DNA of 62,412 bases from Lachnospiraceae bacterium (GCA_017439675.1 JAFSIQ010000015.1:1-62412); one strand, 5' to 3'; shown: positions 35,710 through 44,747, counted from the first letter of the stretch. A program made the numbers and translations. Notes: generated by a model from the sequence alone, not told the origin.

Positions 35710-37005
35710 TCACCTTTTATCCCCATTTGCAGGATTGTCCAACACCTTTCCACTCTCATCAAACCGGGAACCATGGCAAGGGCAATCCCAGGAGTGTTCC
35801 ACTGGATTCCACTTTAACGCACACCCAAGGTGAGGGCAGCGTTTTTCCGTAACGGTAAGCCAGTTAAGCAGTGCTTCCCCACCATTGATGAGTAACTGTG
35901 GTTTTAACATGCTTCTGGATGGATTGTAAATCTCCTCATAGGGATTTTCCTTTGCGAGAATCTTATCACAAAGTAGTTTTGCCGCAACCATAGAGGATGT
36001 CATTCCCCATTTATTAAAACCAGTTGCAACAAAAGCGTTATGGGTACTTCTAGAGTACTGCCCAATGTAAGGCATCTCATCCAAGGTCATGCAATCCTGA
36101 GTCGCCCAGTGATACTCCTCGTCTGCATAAGGATAATAATGATTTGCAAATGCACGAAGCTCCTTCCAGTTTCCACCCCGTTTTCCAGTGCGATGGTCTC
36201 CTCCTCCAAGCAATAACATATCCTTGTAATTGCGAAAGGACATGCCATTCATGGCTTCATCCACATACATTCCGTTATAATTTGCCGCTCCCTTTAATGC
36301 CAGCACATAAGATCGGTGCTGATACATTTTTAAAAAATACAAACCATGCTTGTTATCAATGGGGAAATGAGTGGCGAAGATAACATTTTGAAACTTAATT
36401 TCGCCATGGTTGGTCACCGCCTTGTTCCCCACAAATTCCTTCACAAAGGTATTTTCATAAATGTTAAGTCCCTTTGCAAGCTGTGCCATGAACTTTAGTG
36501 GATGAAACTGTGCCTGATGGGCGAACCCCACCGCCCCCACTGTCTCAATAGGTATTTCACAGGTGGATGCAATCTTCGGATTACAACCCATTTTGTAGAG
36601 TACTCCCACTTCTTGTTCTAATTTTCGTTCATTGTCTCTCGAATACACATAAGATGTTTTTCGTTCAAAATCGCACTCCATTTCTCCACAAAGCTTCGCA
36701 TATTCCTGCAAAGCATCCTCGTTTGCTGCCAGATTAAGCTTTGCCTGTTCCAACCCTACACCTTACATCAACTTGTGATAGATGAGACCATGCTGGGACG
36801 TAATTTTCGCCGTTGTATTCTTAGTGATTCCAGAGCCGATTCTTTTCCCCTCCACTAACACATAATCCACACCGTTTTTCTCAAGAAAATGAGCGCATAA
36901 CACCCCTGCCATTCCACCACCTACAATCAACACATGGGTTTTGTGATTTCCATTTAAACTGTGAAACTTCGGAAATTCCACCGTTTCGCTCCATACTGAA
37001 TTCAT
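35710..37005 (-). pseudogene. FAD-dependent oxidoreductase with Rieske domain, interrupted by an in-frame stop
   Basis: The gene would encode a DadA-like flavoprotein fused to a C-terminal Rieske [2Fe-2S] domain. The first part (from ATG at 37005, GGAGG before it) has the FAD motif LIVGGGMAGVLCAHFLE and KNTTAKITSQHGLIYHKLM. A TAA at 36763-36765 then stops it. Reading simply continues in the same frame with GVGLEQAKLNLAANEDALQE and the rest of the enzyme, so one base change can explain the break. The Rieske ligands are present in CPHLGC and CPCHGSRFD. No good ribosome site precedes the downstream part, so it is unlikely to be made separately. A sequencing error is the main alternative. Confidence 0.8.
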
Positions 37006-37096
37006 AATTACCTCCAAACAAATAAGACTACACACACTTATGCATAGTCTGCGTAGTCTTTTCTTTTTTATTCTTTATATCGCAACCCACAGTGAA

Positions 37097-37125
37097 TTTA
37101 CTTTTCCCCACCACTATGGTACAAT
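37097..37125 (+). promoter_or_regulatory. Promoter of the zinc-ribbon gene
   Basis: TTTACT (37097-37102), 17 bases, TACAAT (37120-37125). Transcription would start near 37132, exactly at the first repeat hairpin, so the repeats lie in the leader. Confidence 0.55.
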
Positions 37126-37131
37126 GCGATT

Positions 37132-37192
37132 AGCCATTCCACTTGCTTGCAAGGGTGGAATGGCTGAGCGGATTACCTGCGAAGCGGGTAAT
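37132..37192 (+). repeat. Structured repeat, copy A
   Basis: Two hairpins. The first has AGCCATTCCAC/GTGGAATGGCT arms (perfect 11 bp) around TTGCTTGCAAGG. The second is ATTACCTGC-GAA-GCGGGTAAT. Between them lies GAGCGG. Copy C at 42761-42817 has the same inner sequence but different lower-stem bases that still pair. Confidence 0.7.
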
Positions 37193-37197
37193 ACATG

Positions 37198-37219
37198 ATT
37201 ATGAGCGCTAGCTCGTAAT
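37198..37219 (+). repeat. Related hairpin between repeat copies A and B
   Basis: ATTATGAGC and GCTCGTAAT pair (one G-U) around GCTA. The base ATTA...TAAT is like the second hairpin of copy A but the inner part differs. Confidence 0.5.
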
Positions 37220-37229
37220 ATGCGATTAA

Positions 37230-37264
37230 CATTTGCCTGAAGGGCAAATGGCTGAGCGGATTAC
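37230..37264 (+). repeat. Structured repeat, partial copy B
   Basis: Hairpin CATTTGCC/GGCAAATG followed by GGCTGAGCGGATTAC, identical in that core to copy A. The second hairpin is missing. It ends 29 bases before the zinc-ribbon start codon. Confidence 0.65.
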
Positions 37265-37293
37265 AAACGATTTATTCATGAGGGGGATTACAT

Positions 37294-38493
37294 ATGATAT
37301 ACGATTGTCCATCCTGCGCTGCGGCACTTATGTACAATCCTGCACTGGGGAAAATGGAGTGCCTAAGCTGCGGAAATGTTTATGACGTTAGTGACTTTGA
37401 TGAAAAAGACGAACCATCCGATTTACGATTGAAAGAGGAAGCTGCCACTACCGCATACGCTTATGATGTAGAGAATGACGAGATGATGGAATGCAACATT
37501 TACACCTGTACTGCCTGTGGCGCAGAACTCGCAGTCAACGGTGTGGAAACCTCCACATTTTGTTCCTACTGTGGACAACCTACCATCGTATTTAGCCGTG
37601 TATCTGCCACGAAGAAACCAAAATACATTATTCCATTTTCCGTAACGAAAGAACAGGCAATTAGCACCATTCGGGAACATTTATCCAGTGGCGCATTTGT
37701 TCCAAAAGAAATCAAGAATTTTGAAGTAGAACGTGTACGCGGAATCTACATTCCGTTTTGGACGTGTGATATTTATTACCAAGACGAACAATACCTAAGC
37801 GGTCAGGTAAAAAGTGGCAAGAGTTCTGTTACCCGCTACTTCTACCGCCACGCAGAATGTGATTTCAAGAATTTAACCTTGGATGCATCCAAACAATTAA
37901 ATGATGAATCTTCACAACGTCTAGAGCCATATAACACTCATGAATTAGTACCTTTTGACAGTAGCTATCTATCAGGCTTCTATGCCGACTGCTATGATAT
38001 GACAGCGGAGGATATCAGAGGAGTTGCCCTTAAACGTACTAGCCTAATGTTCAACGAGGAAATAAAAAAGACCATACGTGCAAGCAGTATTCAAATATTG
38101 AAAAATGCTCCTCGCTTTGAGATAAGGGAAGCAAACTACACCATGTTTCCTGCATGGTTCATGACCTTCCGCTATCAGAACAAACCTTACACTATTTTAG
38201 TAAATGGTCAAACCCGAAAGGTTATCGGTGCTGTACCTTACGAAAAGGGAAAGGTAAATGCACTATTAACGATTATCGGAGTGGTCATTTCCTTCCTTGC
38301 TACTTTTATTGTCTGGGGCATATTAAACGTAGACAGTGAAGATTCCTTCGAGCTTGCCACATACATAGGATTTGCGGGATTTTTCCTATTCACTTCTGGT
38401 CGCAGCAAGTTTAAAAAAGTCCAGCAAAGCATTGAATTATCCGCTGCTTCCGCTATGGATCATTTTGTAAAAGACAGAGAAGGAGGTAATTGA
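37294..38493 (+). CDS. Zinc-ribbon membrane protein (TFIIB-type zinc-ribbon-like)
   Basis: A 399-residue protein. Two Cys4 zinc ribbons open it: CPSC ... CLSC (about 5-28) and CTAC ... CSYC (about 72-100). The middle (about 110-310) is a soluble domain with several conserved-looking Trp/Tyr patterns such as RGIYIPFWTCDIYY and FPAWFMTFRY. Two membrane helices follow (about 320-350 and 350-368). Proteins with this layout are common in Clostridia and are often named TFIIB-type zinc-ribbon proteins, but their role is not known. GAGGGGG precedes the ATG. It is co-transcribed with the 60-residue gene after it, and its leader carries the hairpin repeats. Confidence 0.75.
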   Translation: MIYDCPSCAAALMYNPALGKMECLSCGNVYDVSDFDEKDEPSDLRLKEEAATTAYAYDVENDEMMECNIYTCTACGAELAVNGVETSTFCSYCGQPTIVFSRVSATKKPKYIIPFSVTKEQAISTIREHLSSGAFVPKEIKNFEVERVRGIYIPFWTCDIYYQDEQYLSGQVKSGKSSVTRYFYRHAECDFKNLTLDASKQLNDESSQRLEPYNTHELVPFDSSYLSGFYADCYDMTAEDIRGVALKRTSLMFNEEIKKTIRASSIQILKNAPRFEIREANYTMFPAWFMTFRYQNKPYTILVNGQTRKVIGAVPYEKGKVNALLTIIGVVISFLATFIVWGILNVDSEDSFELATYIGFAGFFLFTSGRSKFKKVQQSIELSAASAMDHFVKDREGGN

Positions 38494-38494
38494 T

Positions 38495-38677
38495 ATGTTC
38501 ATAATTGCTTTAATTATCGGAATTCTCTTCGGTGTGGGACTTGCCTATTGGATTGTGGGAACTTTGGTGGACCGTTCCAATAACCACGGAGATAGCAAAG
38601 GAACTTTCAACCACTTTTCCACTCAGCCAATACACATGTTGGCATCCGAGAACAACATCCGAAAATCGAGAATATAA
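38495..38677 (+). CDS. Small single-pass membrane protein
   Basis: 60 residues. One membrane helix at about 2-25 (FIIALIIGILFGVGLAYWIV), then a hydrophilic tail without recognised motif. GGAGG lies eight bases before the ATG, and the start is one base past the zinc-ribbon stop, so it is a real translated partner by context. Function unknown. Confidence 0.65.
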   Translation: MFIIALIIGILFGVGLAYWIVGTLVDRSNNHGDSKGTFNHFSTQPIHMLASENNIRKSRI

Positions 38678-38710
38678 TCTAGACAGGAAATTCCCATAAA
38701 AATTTCCTAC

Positions 38711-38758
38711 AATAAGGAGAGCGCAGATATTTTCACAATCATCTGCGCTCTCCTTATT
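38711..38758. terminator. Bidirectional intrinsic terminator
   Basis: AATAAGGAGAGCGCAGAT and its exact complement ATCTGCGCTCTCCTTATT form an 18-bp stem with a 12-base loop between converging genes. A smaller GGAAATT/AATTTCC hairpin lies at 38689-38709. Confidence 0.85.
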
Positions 38759-38788
38759 CACTATATTATTCTAACTTCATTGGCTCTA

Positions 38789-40705
38789 TTACCGCTCACA
38801 TCTTTTGCGTTTCTTGTTGTTATACATCTTATTATCTGTTATCCGGATACAATCTGCCAGGTGTGTCTCTGCACTCACCTTAAAAACCTCATATCCGTAA
38901 CTTAAAGAAAGCTCTGCTTTGTTTTTCGTGGTTTTGTTATACGTGTAAATCTCTTGTTCCACGTTCTTCCAATAAGCTTCCACTTCCTTTGCGTTCTTTA
39001 CCGTTCCCAACACAATGAACTCATCACCACCATAACGAACCACACGGAACTTGCCTGCTTTCGCTTGTAACACAGTGGCAGCTGCATTGATAATACGGTC
39101 ACCTTCTTCATGCCCATATTCATCATTAATTCTCTTCAACCCATCCAAATCAATAAATGATATCTGCATCATAGAACGGGTCATCATGCATTTTTTCTTA
39201 ATCTCGCCGAAAAAGCGTTCCATTCCAAAACGATTATATGCACCTGTAAGAGAATCCCTTACATACATCTCATCCAATCGTGTCATAGCATTGCGTAACA
39301 GACTTTGCTTACGGATATTCTCAATAGAATCACCCATTTTAATCAGCCAGCTTACATACAACGGATTGCCCATTGGGAAGCTACTGTCCACAAAAACCAA
39401 ATAACCAAAATTACGCTCCAAATAGTGCAATGGAGAGAAAATGTAAAGCTTAGGTTTATCTGTGTCCTCAAACAAAACATCCAATGCCAACACCGAATCA
39501 AAAGCTGCCTTTTGACGGAACACGCTATTCTTATACGCAATCAACACCTTAACCTTCTCGGTATAAGCAAGCTTCTCATCCAAGCTCATATCCTCTTGTT
39601 CCATGACATCTAGCTCGAATATCGTTTCCACAAAATCTTCATTCACGCACCAATAAAATTCTGGTGGGTCAATATGAGACACAAAGGACTGTAAACATTC
39701 TAACCATCCTATGATGCCATTGCATTCCATAATGTTCTTCTCTAGTATAATCATCTGTTGAATCAGCTTGCGTTGTACCACTTCGATGGTACTGTAAGAT
39801 TTGCGATGCCGTTCTGGCTTTTCTCCGCCGCCGTGACAACCACAGCTCTCATTCAACACCACTTCATCTGGCAAAAAAATCTTGTTATTCTCTACACCAT
39901 AAGTCTCTTTCCCCGCAATCTCATTCACCAACACTTCGCACGCCTTGGCGCCCAAGCCATAGACACTATTGCGCACGGTAGTCATGGCTGGTACATGTTC
40001 TTGACCTTCTGTTGTATAGTCATATCCAGCAACGGCAACGTCTTCAGGTACGCGATAGCCCTTTTCTATCAAGAGGTCGCACACTGTAATTGCCATGGTA
40101 TCATTGGCACAAACAATTGCTTCTGGAAATTCCACCTTGGATGCTAGAATTTCATCAACTGCCAATTCACCACCAGTCACATAAAAATCACCTTGTGTTA
40201 CACGTTCCGGCGACACCGGTATTCCATACTCTGACAACACATCCACATAAGCTTTGTAACGAGCCTCCGCATCAGGGTTTCCTTCTACACCTTTTACAAA
40301 ATGAATCCTAGTAAAATGATGGTCCTTGACATAGTGTTCCATCAATTCACGCATAGCAGTATAGCTATCCGTAAACACACTAACACTTCCCGGTACATCA
40401 CAACCAACTGTAACAATGGGACAATCGCTTTCTTCTAGTAACTCTTCAATTCGTTCCTTGTTACCTTCCGTGTGAAATGCATTTGCCAACACAATAACAC
40501 CGTCAAACAAATTAAAATCGGGCAAATAGGCAATATTCAATTCACCGAGATTTTGCTTATCCTTCTCCGATACACCTGTAAACCAAAGAAACACAGATAC
40601 ATTGAAGCCCTGTTGCTTTCCATATTCTTCAATACCTCGGAGCGTTTCTGTCTGCGCATCAGAATCCAACGCGGTCATAAGCACTGCAATATTCTTCCAT
40701 TTCAT
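38789..40705 (-). CDS. Diguanylate cyclase with LacI-type sugar-binding sensor domain
   Basis: Cytosolic c-di-GMP synthase of 638 residues. Residues 1-300 form a periplasmic-binding-protein-like fold as in LacI regulators (KNIAVLMTALDSDAQ, then EAIVCANDTMAITVCDLL and VAVAGYDYTTEG), but without a DNA-binding head. A middle region without clear family follows. The GGDEF domain (about 470-635) has the intact active site RYGGDEF at about 558-563. The inhibitory RxxD site is absent, so product inhibition by that route is unlikely. ATG at 40705 is preferred over a GTG three codons earlier because of spacing to AGGGTG. It starts 12 bases after the hydrogenase-like sensor gene and is probably co-transcribed. 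Confidence 0.9.
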   Translation of the reverse strand: MKWKNIAVLMTALDSDAQTETLRGIEEYGKQQGFNVSVFLWFTGVSEKDKQNLGELNIAYLPDFNLFDGVIVLANAFHTEGNKERIEELLEESDCPIVTVGCDVPGSVSVFTDSYTAMRELMEHYVKDHHFTRIHFVKGVEGNPDAEARYKAYVDVLSEYGIPVSPERVTQGDFYVTGGELAVDEILASKVEFPEAIVCANDTMAITVCDLLIEKGYRVPEDVAVAGYDYTTEGQEHVPAMTTVRNSVYGLGAKACEVLVNEIAGKETYGVENNKIFLPDEVVLNESCGCHGGGEKPERHRKSYSTIEVVQRKLIQQMIILEKNIMECNGIIGWLECLQSFVSHIDPPEFYWCVNEDFVETIFELDVMEQEDMSLDEKLAYTEKVKVLIAYKNSVFRQKAAFDSVLALDVLFEDTDKPKLYIFSPLHYLERNFGYLVFVDSSFPMGNPLYVSWLIKMGDSIENIRKQSLLRNAMTRLDEMYVRDSLTGAYNRFGMERFFGEIKKKCMMTRSMMQISFIDLDGLKRINDEYGHEEGDRIINAAATVLQAKAGKFRVVRYGGDEFIVLGTVKNAKEVEAYWKNVEQEIYTYNKTTKNKAELSLSYGYEVFKVSAETHLADCIRITDNKMYNNKKRKRCER

Positions 40706-40717
40706 ATCACTCACACC

Positions 40718-42646
40718 CTATTCCGTCTGATTTAACTCTTCCAATCGCACTTTAACATTCTCTGAAATACTCTTTACCACATCGGCCTCTGCCACAATCT
40801 CCTGCGTGCTAGCAGCCAAATTGGTCAATCTATCATTAATTTCTGCAATGGAATGGGTTAACGTAACGGTCTCCTCTAACAACATACGAACTGCTTCCAC
40901 AATTTCCACACGGTTATCATCACTTTCACCTGCCAACGTTCGACTCGTTTCCGCCAACGCTTTAATCTCACTTGCCACTACACCAAAACCTTTGCCAACA
41001 ACTCCGTTACGAGAAGCTTCCACCGTTGCATTCATAGCAAGCAAATCGGATTGTTGCGCAATCTTTGTAATATGCTTGTTGTTCTTTTCTAGCTTGTGCA
41101 ACAATTCTTCCATATCCCCAAAGGATTTTTCCAAAGTATTACAAAACTCAGAAACCTTAACCACTGCCGCACTGACTGCACTGCTTTCCTCCGCATTCAC
41201 TGTATTACCTTGTAACATACTGTCGATAGATGCATTCAATGTCTCAAAATCCTCTTGGATAAAGCGAGACATCTCCTCATTCTTACGAAGAATCTTGTAG
41301 TTCTGCTCCTCAATCTTTTTAGAAAACTCCTGCATTTCATTCTTCATGTAATGAATACAATTCTTCGGTGTATTGCAGTTGTTATAAATCGCCTCTGCCA
41401 TCTCCCTACAATTGTTATATCCACAGGCACCACAGTTAATCGTGCGTTCCTCATACGTATGCTTATCTAATCGCTTGAACACAAGCTGTAATTCTGCTTC
41501 TGTCGGTTTTCTCAACGACACACTGCGAGACTTATCGGTATAGGAGCGCATAAAATCATTGAGATTCAACTTTGCAAACTTAGCATTCAACATACGAAGA
41601 CGATTCTTTGGTGACATATGTTTAGAAAACGGATGAAACATTCCATTCTTCTTCGACTTTTCTTTAATTTCCTGCAACTGGTAGTAGGTATCCTCTGAAT
41701 GACTCTTGGACTCTTCAATACCTGTACCATAGAGACATCCTCTATCACAATTCAAAATATCTACCATAAATGGGAGCTTCTCGCCATCACGAATTCTCTT
41801 CTTGTAATTCTGCAAGAACTCATAAGCCCTCTTCTCACCTTCCACTTGACGGATAAATACATCCTCACCACAAAACCAATATACATTTTCTTTCAGACCG
41901 CCAGGCATCGGATAGATAGAGCCAAGGCCATATTCAATCTCGTCCTTCGCACTACTACCTGTAATGTTATATTTTCTCACATATTCCATCAAATGTTCAA
42001 ATGTAAGATTATAAGTTATATATCCGTGAGTATTAGGATCCATAATCTCTTTCTTTTTGGCAATACACGGACTGATAAACGCAAGCTTATCGGTAATCTT
42101 CATATATTTCTTGGCATAAATAGCGGTACACATCATCGGACTGTGTATCGGAACCAACTTGCTAATCAATTCTGGCTCATAATGCTCGATGTAATTCACC
42201 ACAGCCGGACAGGGTTGGGAAATTCCACCCTTCATACCATTCTTTGATATGTAATTAATATAACCCCAAGTTGTAATATCCGCACCAAAGCTTACACTGA
42301 TAATATGATTGACGCCTTTTCGCTTCAACCCACCTAGTACAGAACCATACTCATTTGGATAGTTTGCCTCAAATGCCGGTGCAAGCAAAATAGAAATCTG
42401 TTCCCCTCTCTCCAAATCCCGGAAAAATCGCTCTGTATCATCGAGAAAACTTCTGGCATGATGCTCACAGGCATCAAAGCAGGCACCGCAGCTAATACAA
42501 TTCTCACCATGCACCTGAATTCTTGAACTATGCTCTGTCTGAACCGAATAATTCGCCGTCAGCACTGGACACACTGATATGCACCGATTACAGCCTTGAC
42601 ATTTCTCATTGGTATACACCAAGTCATTTGATTTCATTTGCCCCAT
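40718..42646 (-). CDS. [FeFe]-hydrogenase-like sensor fused to a methyl-accepting signalling domain
   Basis: A 642-residue soluble fusion. Two [4Fe-4S] ferredoxin motifs open it (CQGCNRCISVCP and CISCGACFDAC). The hydrogenase H-domain (about 80-330) keeps all four H-cluster Cys ligands: SQPCPAVV (L1), SPCIAKKKE (L2) and ILNCDRGCLYG (L3). In L1 the first Cys of the usual TSCCP is Pro, so the proton-relay Cys of catalytic enzymes is missing. Another Cys4 cluster follows (INCGACGYNNCREMA, to about 430). The C-terminal 160 residues are an MCP-like coiled coil with LLAMNATVEASRNG. It probably senses H2 or redox state rather than making H2. Start at 42646 from AAAGGAG. HydF at 7532 could mature it. 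Confidence 0.88.
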   Translation of the reverse strand: MGQMKSNDLVYTNEKCQGCNRCISVCPVLTANYSVQTEHSSRIQVHGENCISCGACFDACEHHARSFLDDTERFFRDLERGEQISILLAPAFEANYPNEYGSVLGGLKRKGVNHIISVSFGADITTWGYINYISKNGMKGGISQPCPAVVNYIEHYEPELISKLVPIHSPMMCTAIYAKKYMKITDKLAFISPCIAKKKEIMDPNTHGYITYNLTFEHLMEYVRKYNITGSSAKDEIEYGLGSIYPMPGGLKENVYWFCGEDVFIRQVEGEKRAYEFLQNYKKRIRDGEKLPFMVDILNCDRGCLYGTGIEESKSHSEDTYYQLQEIKEKSKKNGMFHPFSKHMSPKNRLRMLNAKFAKLNLNDFMRSYTDKSRSVSLRKPTEAELQLVFKRLDKHTYEERTINCGACGYNNCREMAEAIYNNCNTPKNCIHYMKNEMQEFSKKIEEQNYKILRKNEEMSRFIQEDFETLNASIDSMLQGNTVNAEESSAVSAAVVKVSEFCNTLEKSFGDMEELLHKLEKNNKHITKIAQQSDLLAMNATVEASRNGVVGKGFGVVASEIKALAETSRTLAGESDDNRVEIVEAVRMLLEETVTLTHSIAEINDRLTNLAASTQEIVAEADVVKSISENVKVRLEELNQTE

Positions 42647-42664
42647 CTTTCTTCTCCTTTGCAT

Positions 42665-42693
42665 ATATTACTCCACATAACTAAGACCTTCAA
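42665..42693 (-). promoter_or_regulatory. Promoter of the hydrogenase-sensor/cyclase operon
   Basis: Minus strand: TTGAAG (42688-42693), 17 bases, TAATAT (42665-42670). The leader would be very short, about 12 bases, and holds AAAGGAG. Confidence 0.5.
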
Positions 42694-42760
42694 TATTGTT
42701 GACTGCTACAAATTTCCATTCTTAATTTACCCTTACACAGTAATAAAATCACTATTTTTA

Positions 42761-42817
42761 GATTACCCGCTTCGCAAGTAATCCACTCAGCATTTTCACC
42801 CTTGCAAGCAAGTGAAA
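42761..42817 (-). repeat. Structured repeat, copy C
   Basis: Minus strand: TTTCAC/GTGAAA arms around TTGCTTGCAAGG, then GCTGAGTGGATTAC and the second hairpin ATTACTTGC-GAA-GCGGGTAAT. About 50 bases match copy A with two C/T changes, both of which keep pairing (G-U for G-C) or lie in the linker. Confidence 0.7.
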
Positions 42818-42936
42818 CTACTAATTACATTTTACCACAACCTACTCGAATATATATAGTAAATTTTCATTCACTCCCAAATCAGATACGCATTCCGCTT
42901 GATGGGACATCTCTAATAAACCTGCTCATAACAAAA

Positions 42937-42969
42937 AGAAGTCCCTGGACATTACTCCCAAGGACTTCT
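42937..42969 (-). terminator. Intrinsic terminator of the sigma/anti-sigma operon
   Basis: AGAAGTCC and GGACTTCT, with a further TGG/CCA, form the stem; TTTTT follows on the minus strand. It lies past the stop at 42981. Confidence 0.8.
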
Positions 42970-42980
42970 CACCTGCGTTA

Positions 42981-44030
42981 TTATTTTAATGGAATTGTAA
43001 ATGGTTCCCCTATCTTCTGGTAATCATTTCCTATCTCACCACTTTGTTCTGGCATTCCCACTGCAAACACGCTAAGTGTCAAACTAGTTGCGTCTTTGCG
43101 AATATAGTTGTCTTCTTCCGGCTCTAAAACAAACCAACTGTCACCATCCCCATTAAAATAAGTGAGATAAAACTCAAGCTTATTACCGAGGTCATCCGCT
43201 CCCCTTAATCGTACATCACAACCCACATAATGTGTGTCTAACTCACAATATATCTTTGGCCCCATCGTATTGTAAGAATACATAACAAATCGAAGCTTAT
43301 CCCCGTTCGGAAACTCGTATGGTTCATCTAATGCAATAAATACTGTTTCTGCTGCTAACTGCTCCCCTGATGCCGAAAATTCTACTGAACCTACCTTCTT
43401 AGTTTCGATTCCTTCGACAATTCCTTCATCCGCCTGTTCTTCATGCACATAGAAGATTAGTTTGTAATAATTTTCCTTTTCTACATCCACGTCATCCAAA
43501 CAAACGCGCTCAATCGATACCATATTATTCTCATCTGCCATCCAGCATTCTCCTGCCGAGCCTCCAAAGACACTTTTCCCATTTACTTGTACATCCAAAT
43601 AATAGTTATCCATAGTGTCATCAAAGTTTTCAGCTGTCACCGTATAAGAAACCACCATTTCGGCTCTATCCATTACCACATCATTAACAGTTATCGTCAC
43701 TCCATCCTTTGCGATGGTTTTACCCACAATCGTTTCATAGCTTGACAAATCCGTCTCCATGCCCAGCATTTCCTGCACGCTGTAAGTAATGTTTTTTATC
43801 TGTGCATAGGTTTCTCCCTGAAATGGCTCAAATGCCAGAGTGCACACTAACACCAATGCTACAACCGCCACATATCTTCCCACGTATCGTTTCTTTCTCA
43901 TTTCACCGCTCTGCTTCTGTCTGAATGTCCTTTTCCAATCTTTTACCTCTTTCGATGACACCTCACTCACTTCATAAGAATCCACCTGTATATCCATATC
44001 ATTTAAAAGTGTATACATATTATCCTTCAT
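42981..44030 (-). CDS. DUF4179-type anti-sigma factor
   Basis: Membrane anti-sigma protein of 349 residues, partner of the sigma factor upstream. Residues 1-45 are cytosolic and charged (sigma-binding part), followed by one helix at about 48-65 (YVAVVALVLVCTLAFEPF). The DUF4179 region follows (about 70-170, with VGKTIAKDGVTITVNDVVMD), then an outside domain of strands to the end. In this family the outside part senses envelope stress or a ligand; which one is unknown. Its start overlaps the sigma gene by 11 bases, the usual coupling for such pairs. Confidence 0.85.
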   Translation of the reverse strand: MKDNMYTLLNDMDIQVDSYEVSEVSSKEVKDWKRTFRQKQSGEMRKKRYVGRYVAVVALVLVCTLAFEPFQGETYAQIKNITYSVQEMLGMETDLSSYETIVGKTIAKDGVTITVNDVVMDRAEMVVSYTVTAENFDDTMDNYYLDVQVNGKSVFGGSAGECWMADENNMVSIERVCLDDVDVEKENYYKLIFYVHEEQADEGIVEGIETKKVGSVEFSASGEQLAAETVFIALDEPYEFPNGDKLRFVMYSYNTMGPKIYCELDTHYVGCDVRLRGADDLGNKLEFYLTYFNGDGDSWFVLEPEEDNYIRKDATSLTLSVFAVGMPEQSGEIGNDYQKIGEPFTIPLK

Positions 44031-44583
44031 AAGTACTCTTCCTTTCCAAATTTTTGCGAACCTTTTGTTTTGCTCTTGACAACCGATTGTAAATCACCGG
44101 TTTTTTCATACCCATCTCCTCACTTACCTCGTCCATGTCCTGCTCCTCCACATATAGCCGGTAAAACAACTCTCTATCTTTCTCCTTAAGACAAGATAGC
44201 AATTGCTCTGTATCTTCTGAAATGAGCTCCTCTAATTCTGAACTAGACTCACTAGCTACATCAACAATAGGAACTACTTGCTCGTCTATACATTCTTCCC
44301 ACAGCTCCTTGGAATGCTTTCTAAGTGCATCCAACGCCTTCAGCCTTGCAATTCCACCAATCCAATTGGCAAAGGAGCTCTTCTCCGGTTGATAGGAAGA
44401 AATGTGATTCCACACCGCAAAAAACACCTCGTTGATACAATCCTCCTCGTACTGCGTCAGATTATACAAATGTCGGTGAATGACTGATTTTACTAATCCA
44501 CCATAATGTAGCATGACATACTCCAAAGCTCGCTCATTTCCATTATTCAATTGTTTGATAAAGTTCTTCTCTGTAATTTTCAC
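44020..44583 (-). CDS. ECF-type RNA polymerase sigma factor
   Basis: Extracytoplasmic-function sigma-70 factor, 187 residues. Region 2 has EEDCINEVFFAVWNHISSY with KSSFANWIGGIARLKALDAL. Region 4 has ERELFYRLYVEEQDMDEVSE-like text (written here as LFYRLYVEEQDMDEVSEEMG) and KPVIYNRLSRAKQKVRKNL for -35 recognition. The start codon is a GTG with AGAGG in front. Together with the overlapping anti-sigma gene it forms a stress-response pair. The target promoters are not evident; the leader region upstream (44584-44747) is AT-rich and no clear ECF promoter was recognised. Confidence 0.92.
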   Translation of the reverse strand: MKITEKNFIKQLNNGNERALEYVMLHYGGLVKSVIHRHLYNLTQYEEDCINEVFFAVWNHISSYQPEKSSFANWIGGIARLKALDALRKHSKELWEECIDEQVVPIVDVASESSSELEELISEDTEQLLSCLKEKDRELFYRLYVEEQDMDEVSEEMGMKKPVIYNRLSRAKQKVRKNLERKSTYEG

Positions 44584-44747
44584 TTTCGGAGACCTCTTTC
44601 GTGTTTTTCTTACATCTTATATTCGCAAAAAAATATCCATTTCTATCAAACTCCGTAAAAACCTTGCAAATTTTGCAAAAAATATTCTCAAGAATTTATT
44701 GTCAGATTGTACAAGACATATGCATCGTTATTTTTCAATAACAAAAA

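Larger units (their letters stand above)
42647..42980. other. Gene-free region with promoter, repeat and terminator
   Basis: 334 bases. From right to left in the direction of transcription: the terminator of the anti-sigma gene, repeat copy C, and the promoter of the hydrogenase-like sensor. Nothing else was seen. Confidence 0.7.

Noticed and set aside
37024-37060. AAGACTAC/GTAGTCTT hairpin followed by a T-rich run on the plus strand
   Set aside because: It looks like a terminator, but no plus-strand gene ends before it. It lies upstream of the broken oxidoreductase gene and was not given a function.
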